The notes beneath the pieces were generated by a model. It was not told the DNA's origin, searched no databases, and worked only from the letters and a program-made list of their open reading frames with translations. 64,000 nt of DNA from Hyparrhenia diplandra (lineage: Eukaryota; Streptophyta; Magnoliopsida; Poales; Poaceae), in assembly GCA_015847255.1 (NCBI GenBank), contig JADLZK010011217.1, positions 1-64,000 on the forward strand, read 5' to 3'. The position numbers were made by a program, and so were the translations under genes. Shown here piece by piece: positions 1-11,990 of the stretch (positions are counted from its first letter, which is position 1; each line of letters begins with the position of its first letter).

Positions 1-750
1 TGGCATGACTTCTAGAGGAAAGCTAGGGGGATTACCGCGGGATGGGGTTACGGGCAGGGGAAAACGATATCATTTGGGTTTTTTAGTAGTATAAGATAAA
101 AACATAAACACTCTCTCTTGCAGGACCAGGCCCAGCCGCCCAGCCCATCCAAGGGTCCAATGAGGCAGCCCACTCGCTCGGTTACATACATCTGCTACCC
201 CTGTTGCCCTGGCGGGAAACCAAACCTAGAATCATTGCCGAAACGGCGGGAAACCAAGAACCCTTCCCTCCAACACGGCGACCCGAATCCTTATCCTCTC
301 GACCCTTGGTCGGCCGGCCTGGTTTCTCCGCTGCGGTGAAGCCGCAAATGGGCGCGGCCGCTTCTTCTGCAAGGTTCTTACCTCTTTGGTCGCTCTTGCG
401 TGCTCTTTACATAATTTCAGTTTCTGGTGCGGATTTGGGTGGGTTAATTCATCCGCACTGCTTGTTACTTTGTCCTGTGGACTGCAGCGGACGTCCCAGC
501 TGTCCAGGAATTTTAGAATTTTTATGCATCCAAGGGTTCTAATGACACCATTGCCGCTTGGAGTATCAGAGTATGCTATGTGTTGCGAATGCTGGGAAAA
601 TGATGATTGCTGCTTTCACTACCATAGTAGTCTCCAAAAGTTTAAAGTACCACCAAATGATGCAAAACTATTATTGGACTAGTGCTGTTCTTAGTACCTT
701 GCCAATATGCATCTGTTGATGTCAATACGTTCTTAATATCTTTGCGATTT
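1..750. other. Unassigned upstream region
   Basis: No gene is recognised here. The first 360 bases are GC-rich with short overlapping reading frames; 360-750 are closer to average composition. It could be the promoter and leader of the hAT-like gene downstream, but no TATA box or convincing coding exon was seen. Confidence 0.3.
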
Positions 751-815
751 TGCTGACCAAGCTTCAACATATGCTATCTGACAATCGTTTTTTTTTCAAG
801 AAGCTTCAACATATG

Positions 816-947
816 CCAGGGTTGGACCAATATGCCATTGCAAAATTTGCTGAAAGCTTTGAAATGGTTCCAAGAACCCTGGCAGAAAATGCTGGACTTA
901 GCGCAATGGAGATAATATCCTCTCTTTATGCTGAGCATGCTATCTGA
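816..947 (+). pseudogene. Captured exon fragment of chaperonin CCT8
   Basis: The translation beginning PGLDQYAIAKFAESFEMVPR and running through NAGLSAMEIISSLYAEHA matches a conserved stretch near the C-terminal third of the theta subunit of the cytosolic TRiC/CCT chaperonin, recognised from family knowledge. Only about 42 residues are present. The frame hits a stop at 945-947 and no neighbouring CCT exons are found, so this is a gene fragment. It lies between two 20-base direct repeats (ATGCTATCTGACAATCGTTT at 771-790 and 937-956). A second short repeat (AAGCTTCAACATATGC at 759-774 and 801-816) overlaps its left edge. Capture by a transposon or filler DNA at a repaired break are both possible. 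It is not expected to encode a product. Confidence 0.75.
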
Positions 948-1241
948 CAATCGTTTGAGGCCAGTTGTTAAGAACTAAACAAAAGTACCCAAAAGTAGTT
1001 GCATTGATTTTGACAATTCTGAAACTATACTCTAGAATGGTCAGTGTTAAACTTGATTCTTGGTCCGTCCTTTTTGCTATTTTGCTCAACATAATTTTTT
1101 TTCCCAAACAACACACCAAACAGAGAAAATTAGAAGTAAAGTTGCTTGCATAATGATAACAGCAAAATCTGTGCAGAGAAGCCAACAAGTTTCGTCGTCT
1201 TTATTACACCTAAACATGGCAGAGCCAGTTGTATAGACTTA

Positions 1242-1464
1242 GGCCTCTTTGGCACAGCTCCGGCGGGCTCCGGCTCCTCCTCTCCTGATACTGCAGCTGC
1301 ACTGTTCATCGGAGCTGTTTTTCTCTCACCTCCCCTCCTCTCTCACTGACACATCCCACGCAGGTGAAGCTCGTTTTGAGGCTTCGGCGGCCCGGCTCCC
1401 GCGTTGCTACAGTGACGCTATAGTGCCAGAGCCGGAGCCGGCCGGAGCTCAGCCAAAGAGGGCC
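1242..1464. mobile_element. Tourist-like MITE (PIF/Harbinger type)
   Basis: The ends are inverted: GGCCTCTTTGGC at the left and the complement of GGCCCTCTTTGGCTGAGCTC at the right. A TTA target duplication flanks the element (1239-1241 and 1465-1467). The interior is GC-rich and has no coding capacity. Confidence 0.7.
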
Positions 1465-1619
1465 TTACATGCATCTTTTGTGGAGCTAATTATGTCAATT
1501 GAAAATCTCATTGCGCTAGCCATTATTGATGTACTACAGTAAAATAACCCATGATTGACAAGAGTGTATGACACAGACTGGGTGACAACCACCATGGAAA
1601 TACATCACAAGATAACCAT

Positions 1620-3749
1620 TTGAGATCCAACGATCAAGGAAGTGAAGGGCCAATTGATACACTTTCCGTGCCAAATACAGAACAAACAATAGAGAAAGGA
1701 GAAAATGCACAAGCTATTCACAATTCAGAACAGATGGAAAAGAAGAGAAGGGCTATTGAGCATATAGTTGCATGGTTTAGTGAAGCTGGGATTCCTTTCG
1801 ATACTGCTTATATAGAGAGTTTTGGCTTGATGTTAGACGCAATTGCACAATGCAGCCCTGGTTTAGAGGTACGCTCTCTGGATGATCTTGATGGCCTGCT
1901 TCAGAGGCAACTTTTAGCAATCAATGGTTCAACTGAAGCACTGAAACAATACTGGATGTCAGAAGGATGCTCTATTCTGGCTTATATAGATATTGGTGAT
2001 GGAATACGGATGTTAAACTTGGCAGTTGATTGTTCTCACGGTGTATTATTCCTTCGTTCCATCGAACTACCTGGCAGGCATGACCAAGAATTTGTTTGTC
2101 GGCTAGTTGATTCTTGTATTGAAGGAGTTGGAGAAAAAATGTGGTGCAGGTCATTGGAAACGTTGATGTAGATATGACTGCGGCAAAAATGCCTAGAAAG
2201 AGACCAAACATATATTTGACTCACTGTGCTGCAAGTACGATTGATATGATGCTTGAAGATATAGGGCATATTCATTTAATCAAGAAAATAGTCGCCAAAG
2301 CAAGATCATTCACAGCTTTCATTTATGCACAAACAAGTTTGCTGGACATGGCCCGCAAGTTCACCAACCAGAAGGATTTGGTTCATGTTGGGATAACCTA
2401 TTACACCACTTGCTGCTTGAACTTGAGGAGCCTTTATGATAAAAGGATTGAGTTGAAGACTATGTTTATTTCTAAAGAATGGGAGGACAGTGAGTGGTCA
2501 AAGTTAGCAGTGGGCAAGAAATTCTATAATTTAGTAGTGAGCAATGAGTTTTGGCATAATGTGCTATATGCTATAAATAGTTTTGAACCACTAGTGGAGG
2601 TTCTGAGGAGGATGGGGAGTGGCAGACCCTCTATGGGATACATATATGGTGAACTTGTGAACGCTAAGAAGGAAATTGCCTTCCGCTTTGAAAACAAGGA
2701 AGAGCACTATTCACCAGTATGGGACCTTATCGATTTTAGAATAAAATTGTACATGATGAAACCATTGCACTTAGCTGCTTATTATTTGAATCCTTTGTTC
2801 TACTATCAAAACAAACATGAAATTGAAAACACAGAAACATTCAGAGATGCAGTTTTTTGAGTGTGCGTGTAAGATGTACCAAGATGAGTCTACACAAGAG
2901 AAAATTGTGCACCAATTGAAGCTTTACAGCACTGATTCACAGAGTTTTGGAATGGTTCATGCCATTAGTACTCAGATGGATGTTGACCCAGGTAACTTTC
3001 TTGCAGGACAGAACATCTTATAAAATTTGTTCGTCAAGGTTCACAGTGTAGTCTTCTTGTATGATGTACAAGCTAACTCTTGTCGTATATGTAGTTTCCT
3101 GGTGGCAGTTACATGATGGTACAACAAAGGAGTTGAGTGCTATGGCACTGAGAATACTGAGGTTAACCTGTGGCTCACTGGCCTACGAGCCAAGTTGGAT
3201 TGAAACGGTAACATAGTGATAGCTAGTTTCAAACATTCATCCATCAGTTCTTCAACTTATCATCATTTCATTTTTGTGTAAGTCAGATATTTTTTAAAGG
3301 CTAATAAGATTCTGTTACACTATTATCTGCTCCTTTTCAGATCCATAAAAAAAGCCATCTTGGATTAAAAGAAGCACTTTGAGGATTCCATGTTTGTGAC
3401 CATCAACAGAAGGATACAAGGGAAAGCTCAAATGAGAGATAGAGATCCTGTACTTGCATACCTTCCCCGTGACCACGAACCATTTGAATGGCTGGTGGGC
3501 ATGTTTCCCCGTGAGGCCCAACAACAGGAGAATAGGGATTTGCTGATGGCACGAGCAAGAAGCAGCGATGGAGTAGGCCTAGCAAAGCTAGCAAATAAAT
3601 TATTTATTGAGGCAGATTACGTGACATATGATGAAGAAAGTGATGAAGAAGCATCAAGTCACTCCATGAAAAGGAAGACATCCGATGAAGAAAGTGATGA
3701 AGAAGCACCAAGTCACTCTCACTCCATCAAAAAGGAAGACGTCGTCTAG
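1620..3749 (+). pseudogene. hAT transposase-like gene with frame breaks
   Basis: Three frames together read as one hAT-superfamily protein. A DUF659-like region (about 1730-2260) has motifs such as IVAWFSEAGIPFD and YLTHCAASTIDMMLEDIG. A helical middle follows (2260-2860). The C-terminal dimerisation motif is at about 3100-3207 (WWQLHDGTTKELSAMALRIL), and an acidic tail has two near-identical DEESDEEA repeats ending in a lysine-rich stretch. No N-terminal BED zinc finger or clear start codon was found. Two introns fit: 2992-3094 and 3208-3340. Frame breaks sit in an A-run at 2134-2139 (one short), a T-run at 2853-2858 (one long), an A-run at 3346-3352 (one short) and AA at 3372-3373 (one short). 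All are homopolymer-length changes, so the gene may be less broken than it looks. No terminal repeats were found around it. It could be a decayed transposon or a domesticated transposase; the sequence does not decide. Confidence 0.75.
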
Positions 3750-4436
3750 TGCTTCATGCTCAAAACGAGAGAAGAGACACCGGCTGGTAAAAGGAAATCT
3801 GAAAGATGATGAGTGAGAGGGAAGTGATGCAAACATCAGCTACTAATCTCTTGCGATATCCATGGCCTTGTATGTTTAGGCTTAAAGGATGATACATGAT
3901 TTGGTATGTTTTTGTGGTCCATGAACTCTTAGGTGTTGGTGCCTTAGAAATATGGAACTCTGTTACTTTCGTTGGGCTATTAACTTAACGATGTTTGTCT
4001 GAAATTTGAATGCTTGCAGTCAGATTTGGTTACTGCATTCATGATTATTATGCTTTCGTTAGAAAGAAATAGTAGAACCAAACTTCTGAAAGTGAGAATG
4101 TATTTATAGATTGCAGTAGCGAAAGTGAAACTACCAGCTTCCAAATCATAGAAAAGAAGCTTGGAACAAGGTTTTGCTTCAAAGTAAAGTGGGATAGCCA
4201 AATGAGTCATTGAAGTTTGGTGGGATGCCTTATTTGGCCTCTGATGTTGCTGTTTGACCAACCCAGTCCTTGAACTATCATCTTGGATGAAAGAAAAAGA
4301 GAATAGTCCATATGCTCCTGTGGAGTCAATTTAGAGCCAGGAAAAATTAAACTTTATGCTTGAAAAGCATTTATGCCCGAGCTAAGTGAGCACTATCAAC
4401 GTGGAAACTGAATTTTTCTTCAAATTTGGTTCAGTG
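3750..4436. other. Non-coding spacer downstream of hAT-like gene
   Basis: AT-rich sequence with no gene seen. The first part is probably the 3' untranslated region of the hAT-like gene. Confidence 0.3.
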
Positions 4437-4610
4437 ACACCACTTGCTGCTTGAACGTGAAGAGACTTCATGAGAAGAGGATTGCTCTCAAGGCTATATA
4501 TATGTTTATTTCTAAAGAATGGGAGGACATTAAGTGGGCAAAGGAAACCATGGACAAGAAATTATGTAATCTAGTACTATTCGGCAACCACAATGTGCTC
4601 AAAAGGCAGT
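4437..4610 (+). pseudogene. Second, short hAT transposase fragment
   Basis: This stretch repeats part of the hAT-like gene at 2402-2570, in both DNA and protein: CACCACTTGCTGCTTGAACG, then KRIALKAIYMFISKEWED against KRIELKTMFISKEWED. Only about 55 codons remain. It marks a diverged partial copy just before the organelle-like block. Confidence 0.7.
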
Positions 4611-4739
4611 TTATGGTTGCCCTGTTCATCGGTTCAACGAACCCAGCGAGTGTTGTCAAAAAAAAAAACGAACCCAGCGAGCCTGTACCCAAACCATGCA
4701 TGACCAGACAAGCGTCGTATACTCCGATTTAGAAAGAAC

Positions 4740-7700
4740 CTCTTCAGCATGGGATGCTCGCCGACTACATCAGTACACGCTTTATCATAAATAGGATTCG
4801 CGCATAAAGTCCTGGAGTCTCACTCTTGGCATTGGCTCGAGTTATGGAGGCTCTCTCTATATTCTTTTTTATCGTGCTGGGTTTCAATCGACTAAGACTG
4901 TTAGAAAGCACATTCATATAAGCCTTGCCTTTCAGTAACTCATGTGGCAAGCATAGTGGCATGCTCTCTAGTCGGCGAATGAAGGATTCACTTCACTAGC
5001 TAGCCATTGGCTTAGGCTGCGACCCAAAAGCGAAGGAAAGAATACGACAGGAAGGATATTGATAAAAAAATAGGAAATGGAAGTAGATGAGCGTCATCGG
5101 TGCTTGTTGACATGCCTCTTTATATTGGAAAAGAGCTTTTCGGTTCTATTCGTTTTTTAGTTTTAAGTAAAGGCTTTTTATCGACGAATAAATAAGCTCT
5201 TTCTACTTTGCCTTAAAAGCTCGTCCTAAGGAAAGCAATTTGAACTTGCTTGAGAAGATAGCAGAAGTTCTAGTTATTACAGCTAAAGTGATAGCAACTC
5301 ATGAGCTAAGTGCTCGACCATAGATAGGGAATGAGCGGAAAAAAGTAGCGAGTTAAGAAGGGTTAGGAGCCATAGAAGAAAACTTTTTCTTTAGGTCAAG
5401 GTGATAGAAAACCATTTTTACAATGGCACATAGCTGGGGCCCTTCTATCTTCTATCCTATCTTATTATGCCGACGCCTTTTCGGCCAAATGATAGAGGCG
5501 CTTCGGACAGGTAGAAGGACTAATTAAGTCTATTGGGTTCGCCCCCTTCCCTTGGCGAGCATAAGAACCATTCGTATAAGTTAGGAGCAGAAGTTGACGT
5601 GGGTATACTCTTCATTTCATCCTTTTCATTGTATCCCCTATCCTATTATCCAGCAACGCCCAAGCTGTCGATGATCACCTAGCGCTATCAATTAACGTAG
5701 GGAATGTACGCTACTACGAATGGTTCCACACATGCCGTAACAAAGCTAAAGGAAGCCGATCAATCGAGTTGGAACCTACACCGCGGCCGTTGAGCTCCTA
5801 GTTTGACTGAGACTAGAATGGAAGAATGCCCATAATACTGAAATGAAGAAGAATACCTCACTAATAAGAAATAGAGCAACACCCATTGTGCTTCCTTTCT
5901 TTTACTAGAGAGAGTAGTCCAAGCCTCTAAATATCTTGAGGGCTTTGTGTTGGATTTGATGGTTGAGCCTTTGTTCTTTTGCGAGCTTTAGCCAATGGAA
6001 ACCAGATTCAGTCGTCGGTTGCGGATCGCGATCAAGCCGTGAACCCACACGTAGCATAGAGGCAGCCATAGCTGATCCATAAGTAGCACTCACATCTCTT
6101 CAGCTTAGTCTCTCCCTAGTGCTAACATAAGCAAAGACAGAGAAAGACAGGCCAACTGCACTGATCGATGAATGAATGCTTTCATCGCCGCGCCTTTGGT
6201 GGAATGGATGGATTTACACACCACATCCCTGATCAGTGAAGGAGAAGATCGGGTGGAAGACTTCGCTTTCGTTGCTTCCATTCTCCGTAAAATGCCGTAG
6301 ATAGAGAAGTACGATTGGAAGGAGCCGTCAGAGGAAGGAGAGTTATGAGGTAGATCCTGGTAGATTATGAATAAGTAAGGCTTGACCGCATCCAGCATTG
6401 AACTTTCTGAAGCTAGGGTTAATACCTAAACCGGTCTTTGCAATGCTCAAGGAAAGGAATCCTTACAAGCTCATGAAGACTAGTTAGTGACTGATGCCCA
6501 TAATCCAAGAAGAAAGCGATAGCGAGGGATACGAACCTTGTCTGATATCTTTCCTAGTGCCGGGTTTGAATTCTTGCAGTTAGCTTATCAGGCTTCTAAT
6601 TAGAAGATGAAAAGGAAGAATTGACTAGTACATCCGCCTTGCCATCCAAATCATTAATCTATTTCTTTTTTGAGTATTATGCGTGGATATCCCGACCTTG
6701 TTAAGGATAGAGGTAGGGGTAGGTATTGGGCATGCGGAGACTTAAGACCTTCGTAGGCAATCAGGTATGGCTTTGGTTAAGTGAATTTACGACTCCATCT
6801 TCACCAGTAGCCAAGGTAGGCATAATACGCGTGAGCTCTTTCAAGTCTTTCGTGCGGGTATACGTTGAGCTAGTCCTCGTACTCCTTTTCTTAGCTCTTT
6901 TAGAAAGAATCTTATTTTTCATCGTGTCAGCTGTCAGGTCCTGGATGTAGACTCGGCTATAGTAGGATCGACCTAATTGTGATCATTCTCCGCTTCGTTC
7001 GCTGATCTCTTGCTATTGCTTTTTCTCTCTAGCCTTGTCAGGCTGGGCCTAGGGTTTCCATTCCTAAGGCTTTTTCTGTTTCAAAGTCCGACTGCTAGAA
7101 TTCTTATAATGAAAGTCTTCCTAGCACGGACTATGGCTGCTTATTAATTAAGTAAGGGAAAACATCTTACCATAGGATCGATCATAAGGCCTAGGTCTTT
7201 CTTCAAAGATAAGTACTGACCTTTCCTACTGTGTCAAAGCACTTTTGCTAAGCCTCACGCTTAAGCAAGTATTTCATCTGCATAAAGGAGGAAGTAACTT
7301 ACCCTTGAACAAGGGCTTTCCCGCTTCCGTGATCTGAGGTAAAAGGTACCAACCTGAATATCCGCCTTCTTGGCAATTAATGAAGTGCAAGGTCAAGTAA
7401 AGCAACTAAGACTGTCATTTTCATAGTTTACGCGCTTGGCAAGTCATGAATCTGGCTTTCTACCGACCCTAGCTCTAGGGACTATAGAATAAATCCTTTG
7501 GCTCACACCGCTACTATAGAAGATAGCGGAGACCTACAGCAGCGAGGCTCTTCGCTTGCTCAGCTCCTCCGCCCTGGTATTTCGGGTATTCCAATCCTTT
7601 GATTGCTTTCATTCCTTCTGCTTCTACAATTCCAAATCGATAAAGGCCGTAACTAAGTGACTTCCCTATAAAGGCTCGCATTCTACTATTGCCTCAGAGG

Positions 7701-8260
7701 GGCCCTTACAACATAGAATAGGCTACTCTGACCAAACCTCTAAGGTGAGGATCCTCCTCGAGTTCTACCGGGACCTGGCCCACCCAAATCCAGTGTTTTT
7801 AGTGAACTTGTACACCTTTTTCTTTCGTATGCGCACGCAGAATCAACCTTACATGCCATACGTGACTGCTTTCATGCAAGAGGAATTTGGGAACAGGTTA
7901 TTCCTTCTAATCTTTGGCCAATCTTATTTTCTCTAAATTGAAAGAATGGTTGACCCGTAATCAATCGAATAATGGAGATAATTATAAATCCGTTTTTGAT
8001 TCGGGGGATCTATGGCAGCTGTCTACGATCGAAGGAATGATAAAACTTCTGTTCATCATCGAATGCTAGCAGGATGATCCACAGGCAAATAGAGAAGAGC
8101 TTATTTCTTTGCTTGTGAAAGCTACTTGTAGGGAAAGAACAACCATCAGTGTAAGTCTATCTGTTGGTTTTTGTACCCACTAAACGTAATAGTTGTAGGC
8201 GACTTGCTTGTTTGTAGGCGGAAGTCTTCTTCCATGGATTTTCCCATGATCGGGCTGGTT
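4740..8260. other. Probable nuclear insertion of mitochondrial DNA (NUMT)
   Basis: Composition changes to an even, roughly 43 percent GC texture with almost no long reading frames, no MITEs and no simple repeats, unlike both sides. The text is rich in short AAAG/CTTTC-type words and runs of mixed purines typical of plant mitochondrial intergenic DNA. No standard mitochondrial gene, rRNA or tRNA could be recognised, so the call rests on texture and on one odd reading frame near the right end. The edges are approximate. Other repeated, gene-poor DNA is the alternative. Confidence 0.5.
7745..8155 (+). pseudogene. Unidentified reading frame in the organelle-like block
   Basis: The open stretch 7745-7936 (motifs LLEFYRDLAHPNPVF and YMPYVTAFMQEEFGNRLF) continues after a slip near 7930 in another frame (SKLKEWLTRNQSNNGDNYKS, then DLWQLSTIEGMIKLLFIIE) up to a stop at about 8069. 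Protein-like sequence resumes after that. The family is not recognised. The amino-acid text looks like a real former protein, possibly a mitochondrial ORF or plasmid gene. Confidence 0.35.
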
Positions 8261-8477
8261 TGCCATCGCATCAAAACCGGCTTTTAATGGCAAGTAGTTC
8301 TAACGGGTCATGGGTTAAACCCAAGTAACCCGTCCTCTTCCTCTCCCCCTCCATGCTCTCCCAAGTCTGCAACAGAGAAGGTGTCGGCACATCAGCGGGG
8401 AAGAGGGTGGTGATGTGTCGTGGCGGTGGCGGCGGAGCCGGTGAAGACAAAGTTGGTGTCGCGGTGCCGCTGACATG

Positions 8478-9384
8478 TATACGTGAGCAAAAAGCACGAG
8501 GCCCGGTGGCACGGCACGAGGCAACGGAATTTTAGCCCGACACGAACACGGCACGCCACGGTTAGATTTGGGCCCCGGATCGGGCACGGCCCGCCACAGC
8601 CGGGCCCGGGTCGACCGACGTGCACGGGTCGGCACGCACGGAAATTAAAGAAGGCCGGTCGCGCGCCCGTTTTCCATCAAGGCCACGCTACCTGGCCTGC
8701 TAAGAATTGCTCAAAAGAAACAAAAACCAGGCCCTGGTGCCCACTAACCCTACCTCAATTTCTCTCACCCACTCCCCGGCCCCCCACCCCCTCCGCCTCC
8801 GCACCCGGTCCGGCGTGCCACGGGTATCACCCCGCCGCCCGGCCTCGTCCGCTGAGCCACGCCCGCATCCCGCACTTCCCTCCCCGCGCAATCACGCAGG
8901 AGGGCGCGGCGCACGTCCCCGCGCCCGCATCCCCGCACTTCCCTCCGGGCGCGCCAATCCCGCGAGCTCCTCCATGGCCGGTGGGCTCTAGTGTGGCGAC
9001 CACCTCCCTCCGCGCCCTCGGCATCCAACACCGCGCCCTCCTCCGCCGCAAGATCCATGGCCGCCACCACCACCGCACCCTTTCCCCGACGAGCCATGGC
9101 CATGGCGGCGGATTTCCACCGAAGCGAGCCGCGCCCGGGCGGATTCCTTTTCCTCTCGTGCTTTTCCATTTTGGGCCTCGGGCCGCCGGGTATGTTATTG
9201 GGCTTCGTGCTTCTCTCCAAAGGTCGGCCCGCATGAAAACAGCCCGTGGGCCGTTCTCGCCAACCCCAGGGCACCTGAGGTTCAGACAGCTAAGACGCGG
9301 TGGCATGGGCCAATCGGGCCCGTGGTTCTAACGGGCCGCGCTTGGCACGGGCCCGAGCCGCGTCCGGCCCGTTGCTCATATATA
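8478..9384. mobile_element. GC-rich non-autonomous hAT element (copy 1)
   Basis: The ends are inverted (TATACGTGAGCAA at the left, complement of TATATATGAGCAA at the right). They are flanked by 8-base near-identical duplications, CTGACATG at 8470-8477 and CCGACATG at 9385-9392; an 8-base duplication is the hAT signature. GGCCCG/CGGGCC words crowd both subterminal regions. The interior holds a GC-rich segment with an internal duplication (about 8862-8905 and 8920-8962) that might be captured genic DNA. The apparent long reading frames on both strands are composition artefacts. Confidence 0.75.
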
Positions 9385-9392
9385 CCGACATG

Positions 9393-10700
9393 AGCCACCA
9401 CCGGGTCACATCGCGACGCGAGGAGGTGAGGAAGGAACGAGTTCGCATCACATTTGTGTCGAAGCATACGCCGTGCTACGCCTTCGGGCCACGGTGCCAT
9501 CGCCGCATCGTCCTCCTATCGGTTCCGCTCTCCTCACTTTCTGCCTAGTCATCCGGCTCGGTGTCGCGCCAATGCTTGCCCAGTTGCCCCCACCATCTCC
9601 TTCACCTAGGCATCTACCGGCACTGATGTCTCTACAACCGCTTCAGTGGCATGGTGAAATTGTGCGGGACCCGTGACCACCAACCCAACCTAGTGGTTCT
9701 TTGAACTTGCCATTGAAACCGCTGGAAACTAGCCTAGGCTGCCCCGTATACTACTTCTGCAGTTTGGGTTACAAATTAACCATGAACAAGCCGAGTTTAT
9801 GGGCTTAAAATATTTCATAAAAATGGTTGAAACCCTGTAGAAAGTCCATATAGCAGTCCATGGCAAAAGACATCCATAAGACTATAGACTAACCATAAGA
9901 ATTAAAAAAAATGGTAGTGAGAGAAGATGGATTGGTAGGTGAACAGTTGTGCTCTAGCCATAAGACTATAGACTAACCATAAGACGGAGCCAGCGGTGGG
10001 GCGGGTGGGGCTCTAGCCCCCCTAAAATCCGGTAATCAAGGTTAATTACTGTAGCAAAAATAAAAAATCACCATTGAATCTTCATGCAAATTAACATCTC
10101 CTTTGTTTCAGCTCCACCTAAAATTTTTTTCAGGCTTCGTCACTGTTTGGGATGAGTTCTTTGAAGTGTTAGTGGACTCATTCCCATTCCTTAGTCCATT
10201 TAGATTAGTGTTAGGGAGTATCCGAAGATGAGAAGGGAGATCGAGATGGCGATGCGAGTGAGTTGAGGGTTGAGGGGAGATGGTGGCATCATGCGCTCGT
10301 GTTGACATCTAGCAGTTGCAGGAGGAGCCATAGATGAGGATAAGATCGAGATCTGAGAGGGCGAGGAAGATAGCGGCGGGCGATGATCTTAACAGGCCGT
10401 GACTAGTGTTCCGGTTAAGTCCCGGCACTATTGGACATGTATAAACGCCTAGACGGACACCCACTCTATCAGCCATCTAGCAGGTCCATCTTGAAGACTA
10501 TTTGGAAGCGATGGGTTGCACCAACAATTCGGATCAAATAAATGCACAGACAAGTCTAAAGAGGGTGCATGCAGAGCCTGTGAGATAGATGAACAAGAAG
10601 CACGGCCACCGTCAAATCATTTGCCGTGCCGGCCTAAGCTGTTCCAACCAAAATCGAAGCCCCGGCCGACGAACTTGTACGTGCACCTATAATTGTCCTC
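9393..10700. other. Intergenic region upstream of GDSL gene
   Basis: No gene was recognised. A 19-base phrase (AGACTATAGACTAACCATAA) occurs twice, near 9882 and 9964. The stretch around 9985-10130 (GGAGCCAGCGGTGGGGC onward) looks like a worn transposon end. Confidence 0.3.
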
Positions 10701-10731
10701 GGTAAGGTTCCTTGCACTGCGAGGACAAAGC

Positions 10732-10738
10732 TATAAAT
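10732..10738 (+). promoter_or_regulatory. TATA box of GDSL gene
   Basis: TATAAAT lies 86 bases upstream of the proposed start codon at 10824, a normal spacing for a plant gene with a short leader. Confidence 0.55.
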
Positions 10739-10823
10739 CCACCACAAATGAGCAACAACCCTCTGCAACAAATCAAGTACAAAATACCACTCATTTCATG
10801 TTCGACCACAGGTAGCACGCACC

Positions 10824-11990
10824 ATGTCGTCCTTTCTCCTGGGCATGACAAAGAAGGTGTCGTTCCTGGACATGTTCCTCGTGCTTCAGCTGTTACTACA
10901 ACTCCTTCGTGGAGCTGCCGCAGCAGACACAGACAGGGTCCCGGCGGTGATCGTGTTCGGCGACTCGACCGCGGACACTGGCAACAACAACTTCATCCAG
11001 ACGGTCCTCCGGGGCAACTACACGCCTTACGGCCGGGACTTCGCCGGCGGCGTTCCCACCGGCCGCTTCTCCAACGGCCGCCTCGCCGCCGACTTCGTCT
11101 CCCAGGGGCTTGGCCTGCCTCCCACTGTGCCGGCGTACCTCGACCCCGGCCACAGCATCCACCAGCTCGCGTCGGGTGTCAGCTTCGCCTCGGCTGGGAG
11201 TGGGCTCGACGATATAACAGCGCAAATCTTTGTGAGTAGCAGTGTGTCCTCCAATCCAAGTTTTAAGAATACAATCCAAATTCAAATCACGTAACTTGAA
11301 TTTCATGCATTCAGTCGGCAGTGACCCTGACTCAGCAGATAGAGCACTTCAAGGACTACAAAGAGAAGCTCCGGCGCGGGCTGGGCGGCGCCGCCGCGAA
11401 CCACACCGTCGCTCGTTCGCTCTACCTCTTCAGCATCGGCGGCAGCGACTTCCTGGGCAACTACCTCCTCTTCCCGGTGAGGCGCCGCATCACCCTGCTG
11501 GAGTACGAGGCGTACCTGGTGGGCGCAGCCGAGGCGGCGGTGCGCGCCGTGTACGCGCTCGGCGGCGCTCGGCGTGTCCGCCTCCAGGGGCTGCCGCCGC
11601 TGGGGTGCCTGCCGCTGCAGCGCACCGTAAAACCGCGCCGCGCCCGGGGACTGCAACCGGTGGCACAACATGGTGGCACGCCGGTTCAACCGCGGCCTCC
11701 GAGCCATGGCCACGAGGCTCACCCGGGAGCTGCCGGGTGCGCAGGTCGTGTACGTCGACGTTTACCGTCTCATGTCCGACATGATCGGCAGGCCATGGGC
11801 GTACGGTTTTGAGAATTCGGTGCGAGGATGCTGCGGCTCGGGATACTTCGAGACAGGAGTGCTGTGCAGCTTGGACAACGCACTCACATGCGAGGATGCG
11901 GATAGATACGTCTTCTTCGATGCGGTCCATCCATCACAGAGAGCCTACAAGATCATAGCCGACGCAATTGTACATGCCAAGTCACACTGA
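10824..11990 (+). CDS. GDSL esterase/lipase, two exons, one frameshift
   Basis: Exon 1 (10824-11231) encodes a hydrophobic signal segment (residues about 14-34) and the catalytic-serine block FGDSTADTGNNN with Ser48, followed by GRFSNGRLAADFV. The intron 11232-11314 is phase 0 with GT-AG ends. Exon 2 continues with SIGGSDFLGNYL and GLPPLGCLPLQ. The frame then slips at the A-run 11629-11632, which is one A too long, and resumes as RWHNMVARRFNRGLRAM. It ends with the catalytic block FFDAVHPSQRAYKII, holding the Asp and His of the triad. The family hydrolyses ester bonds of lipids or cell-wall and cuticle substrates, usually outside the cell. The block III Asn is replaced by Ser (GGSDF). As written the product loses its Asp-His block. 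A consensus error in the A-run is as likely as a null allele. Confidence 0.88.

Noticed and set aside
2141..2860. Separate 239-codon gene
   Set aside because: It is the middle part of the hAT-like protein, split off only by one-base run-length changes.
8483..9331. Long reading frame (282 codons) plus overlapping frames on both strands
   Set aside because: It lies inside a GC-rich non-autonomous hAT element. Proline, arginine and glycine dominate in all frames, as expected from composition; no domain is seen.
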